Assembly (NCBI RefSeq): GCF_001563265.1
Contig: NZ_CP005083.1
Span: 933,001-997,000, forward strand
Source: Sphingobium sp. TKS
Lineage (GTDB): Bacteria > Pseudomonadota > Alphaproteobacteria > Sphingomonadales > Sphingomonadaceae
DNA: 64,000 bases
Direction: 5' to 3'
Both the position numbers and the translations under genes were made by a program. Within the stretch, counting starts at the first letter, position 1, and every line of letters begins with the position of its first letter. The notes below the pieces were generated by a model that worked only from the letters and a program-made list of their open reading frames with translations, did not search any database and was not told where the DNA came from. Below, piece by piece: positions 63,200 through 64,000 of this stretch.

Positions 63200-64000
63200 A
63201 TGCGGGGCGAAAGCTATTCTTCCATCCGGCAAGCGCTTGCGCAGAACCCCGCGCAGGCGCTTGCGCTGTGCCTCGACCGGCTTGGGCAGGCCGCCGGGGA
63301 TGCCGAAGCCCATCGCCTCGCCGCCCGCGCCCTGCGCGCCCTGAAGCGGGATGGGGAGGCGGAACGGCATGAATCCGCCGCGATCGACGCCGCCGCCACC
63401 GACCCGGCGCTCCAGCAGGCCGCCGTCGCCCTGCTCGACAACCGCCTGCATCTGGCCGAACCGATCCTGCGCGGGCGGCTCAAGGACAATCCCTTCGATG
63501 TCGCGGCGATCCGCATGCTGGCCGAACTGGCGGGCCGGATCGGGCGCAATGCCGATGCGGAAAAGCTGCTGCGCCGGGCGCTGGAACTGGCGCCCGCTTT
63601 CACCGCCGCCCGCGCCAATCTGGCGACCGCGCTGCACCGCCAGAACAAGACTGGGCAGGCGCTGGAGGAATTGGATCGGTTGCAGGACCAGTCCAACCCC
63701 GCCCACGCCAATCTGCGCGCCGCGGTACTGGGCCGGCTGGGCGATTTTGACGAAGCCATCGCGCTCTACGAGCAGATATTGGCTCAGGTGGCGGGCCAGC
63801 CGAAAATCTGGATGAGCTACGGCCATGCGCTCAAGACGGTGGGCCGCACGGCGGACAGCATCGCCGCCTACCGCCGCGCCACCGCGCTGCGCCCGGCTTT
63901 TGGCGAGGCGTGGTGGAGCATCGCCAATCTGAAGACGGCGGCCTTCGACGCCACCGACATCGCCGCCATGTCCAACGCGCTCAACGACGCGCATGCCAGC
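63200..64000 (+). CDS. TPR protein, probably of the TPR-sulfotransferase type (cut by window end)
   Basis: 267 residues seen, open at the right edge. Start ATG 63200 behind aggggtgg. At least five TPR repeats (for example IGRNADAEKLLRRALELAPAF, RLGDFDEAIALYEQIL, VGRTADSIAAYRRATALRPAF). GEAWWSIANLKTAAFDATDIAAM recalls proteins in which TPRs precede a sulfotransferase domain; that domain would be outside the window. Confidence 0.75.
   Translation, partial: MRGESYSSIRQALAQNPAQALALCLDRLGQAAGDAEAHRLAARALRALKRDGEAERHESAAIDAAATDPALQQAAVALLDNRLHLAEPILRGRLKDNPFDVAAIRMLAELAGRIGRNADAEKLLRRALELAPAFTAARANLATALHRQNKTGQALEELDRLQDQSNPAHANLRAAVLGRLGDFDEAIALYEQILAQVAGQPKIWMSYGHALKTVGRTADSIAAYRRATALRPAFGEAWWSIANLKTAAFDATDIAAMSNALNDAHAS

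Noticed and set aside
1..64000. CRISPR arrays, rRNA genes, prophage structural genes
   Set aside because: Looked for regularly spaced repeats, rRNA signatures and phage head or tail genes; none seen.

Overview
The window looks like a sphingomonad alphaproteobacterium (Sphingobium/Novosphingobium/Sphingomonas type). It is GC-rich throughout, has sphingomonad-style TonB-dependent receptors and a Tn4371-like trb/tra module, and ends in ordinary chromosomal genes beyond a tRNA-Ser. Most of it (about 0.9 to 59.1 kb) is an integrative and conjugative element (ICE) carrying a catabolic cargo. Only the end at tRNA-Ser is inside the window.

Layout. (1) 1-2.4 kb is debris: the 3' end of an IS91-type transposase, a remnant of the ICE lysR-eexN-DUF2274 end, and a broken TonB-receptor gene. 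(2) 2.4-8.4 kb holds three nested mobile elements: an IS5-family element is split by an IS110-family element, whose transposase gene is split by a RIT element (three overlapping tyrosine recombinases between perfect 32-bp inverted repeats). (3) 8.6-28.5 kb is a catabolic cluster: a frameshifted TonB receptor, a three-subunit molybdenum hydroxylase with CoxG-like and XdhC-like accessory proteins, a MarR-type regulator, a Rieske oxygenase with its reductase, an M20-type hydrolase, a zinc-poor MDR reductase, a cupin, an SDR, and a complete Mhp-type meta-cleavage set (hydratase, acylating acetaldehyde dehydrogenase, aldolase, C-C hydrolase, extradiol dioxygenase). (4) 28.5-48.5 kb is the transfer module: lysR, DUF2274, trbI-G-F-L-K-J-E-D-C-B, copG, traG, relaxase, lytic transglycosylase, two DUF736 genes, traF, DUF2840, an HTH gene and a frameshifted DUF6499/DUF2285-like gene. 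(5) 48.9-59.1 kb is the maintenance end: DUF932, a third DUF736, a ParB-like protein, a group II intron, a FitAB/VapBC-type toxin-antitoxin pair and a large serine recombinase that reads into tRNA-Ser(GGA). (6) 59.2-64 kb is chromosomal: peptidylprolyl isomerase, alanine dehydrogenase, TauE/SafE permease, a small exported protein and a TPR protein cut by the window end.

How the genes may work together. The cargo matches, step for step, the known 8-hydroxycoumarin route for quinoline: a Mo-hydroxylase makes the 2-oxo compound, a Rieske 8-monooxygenase pair hydroxylates it, the ring is opened and a double bond reduced, and 2,3-dihydroxyphenylpropionate is degraded by MhpB/C/D/E/F. The substrate is inferred from gene families and order, not proven. 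The cargo lies between two direct copies of the ICE lysR-eexN-DUF2274 end, which suggests how it was captured and how it could be lost again.
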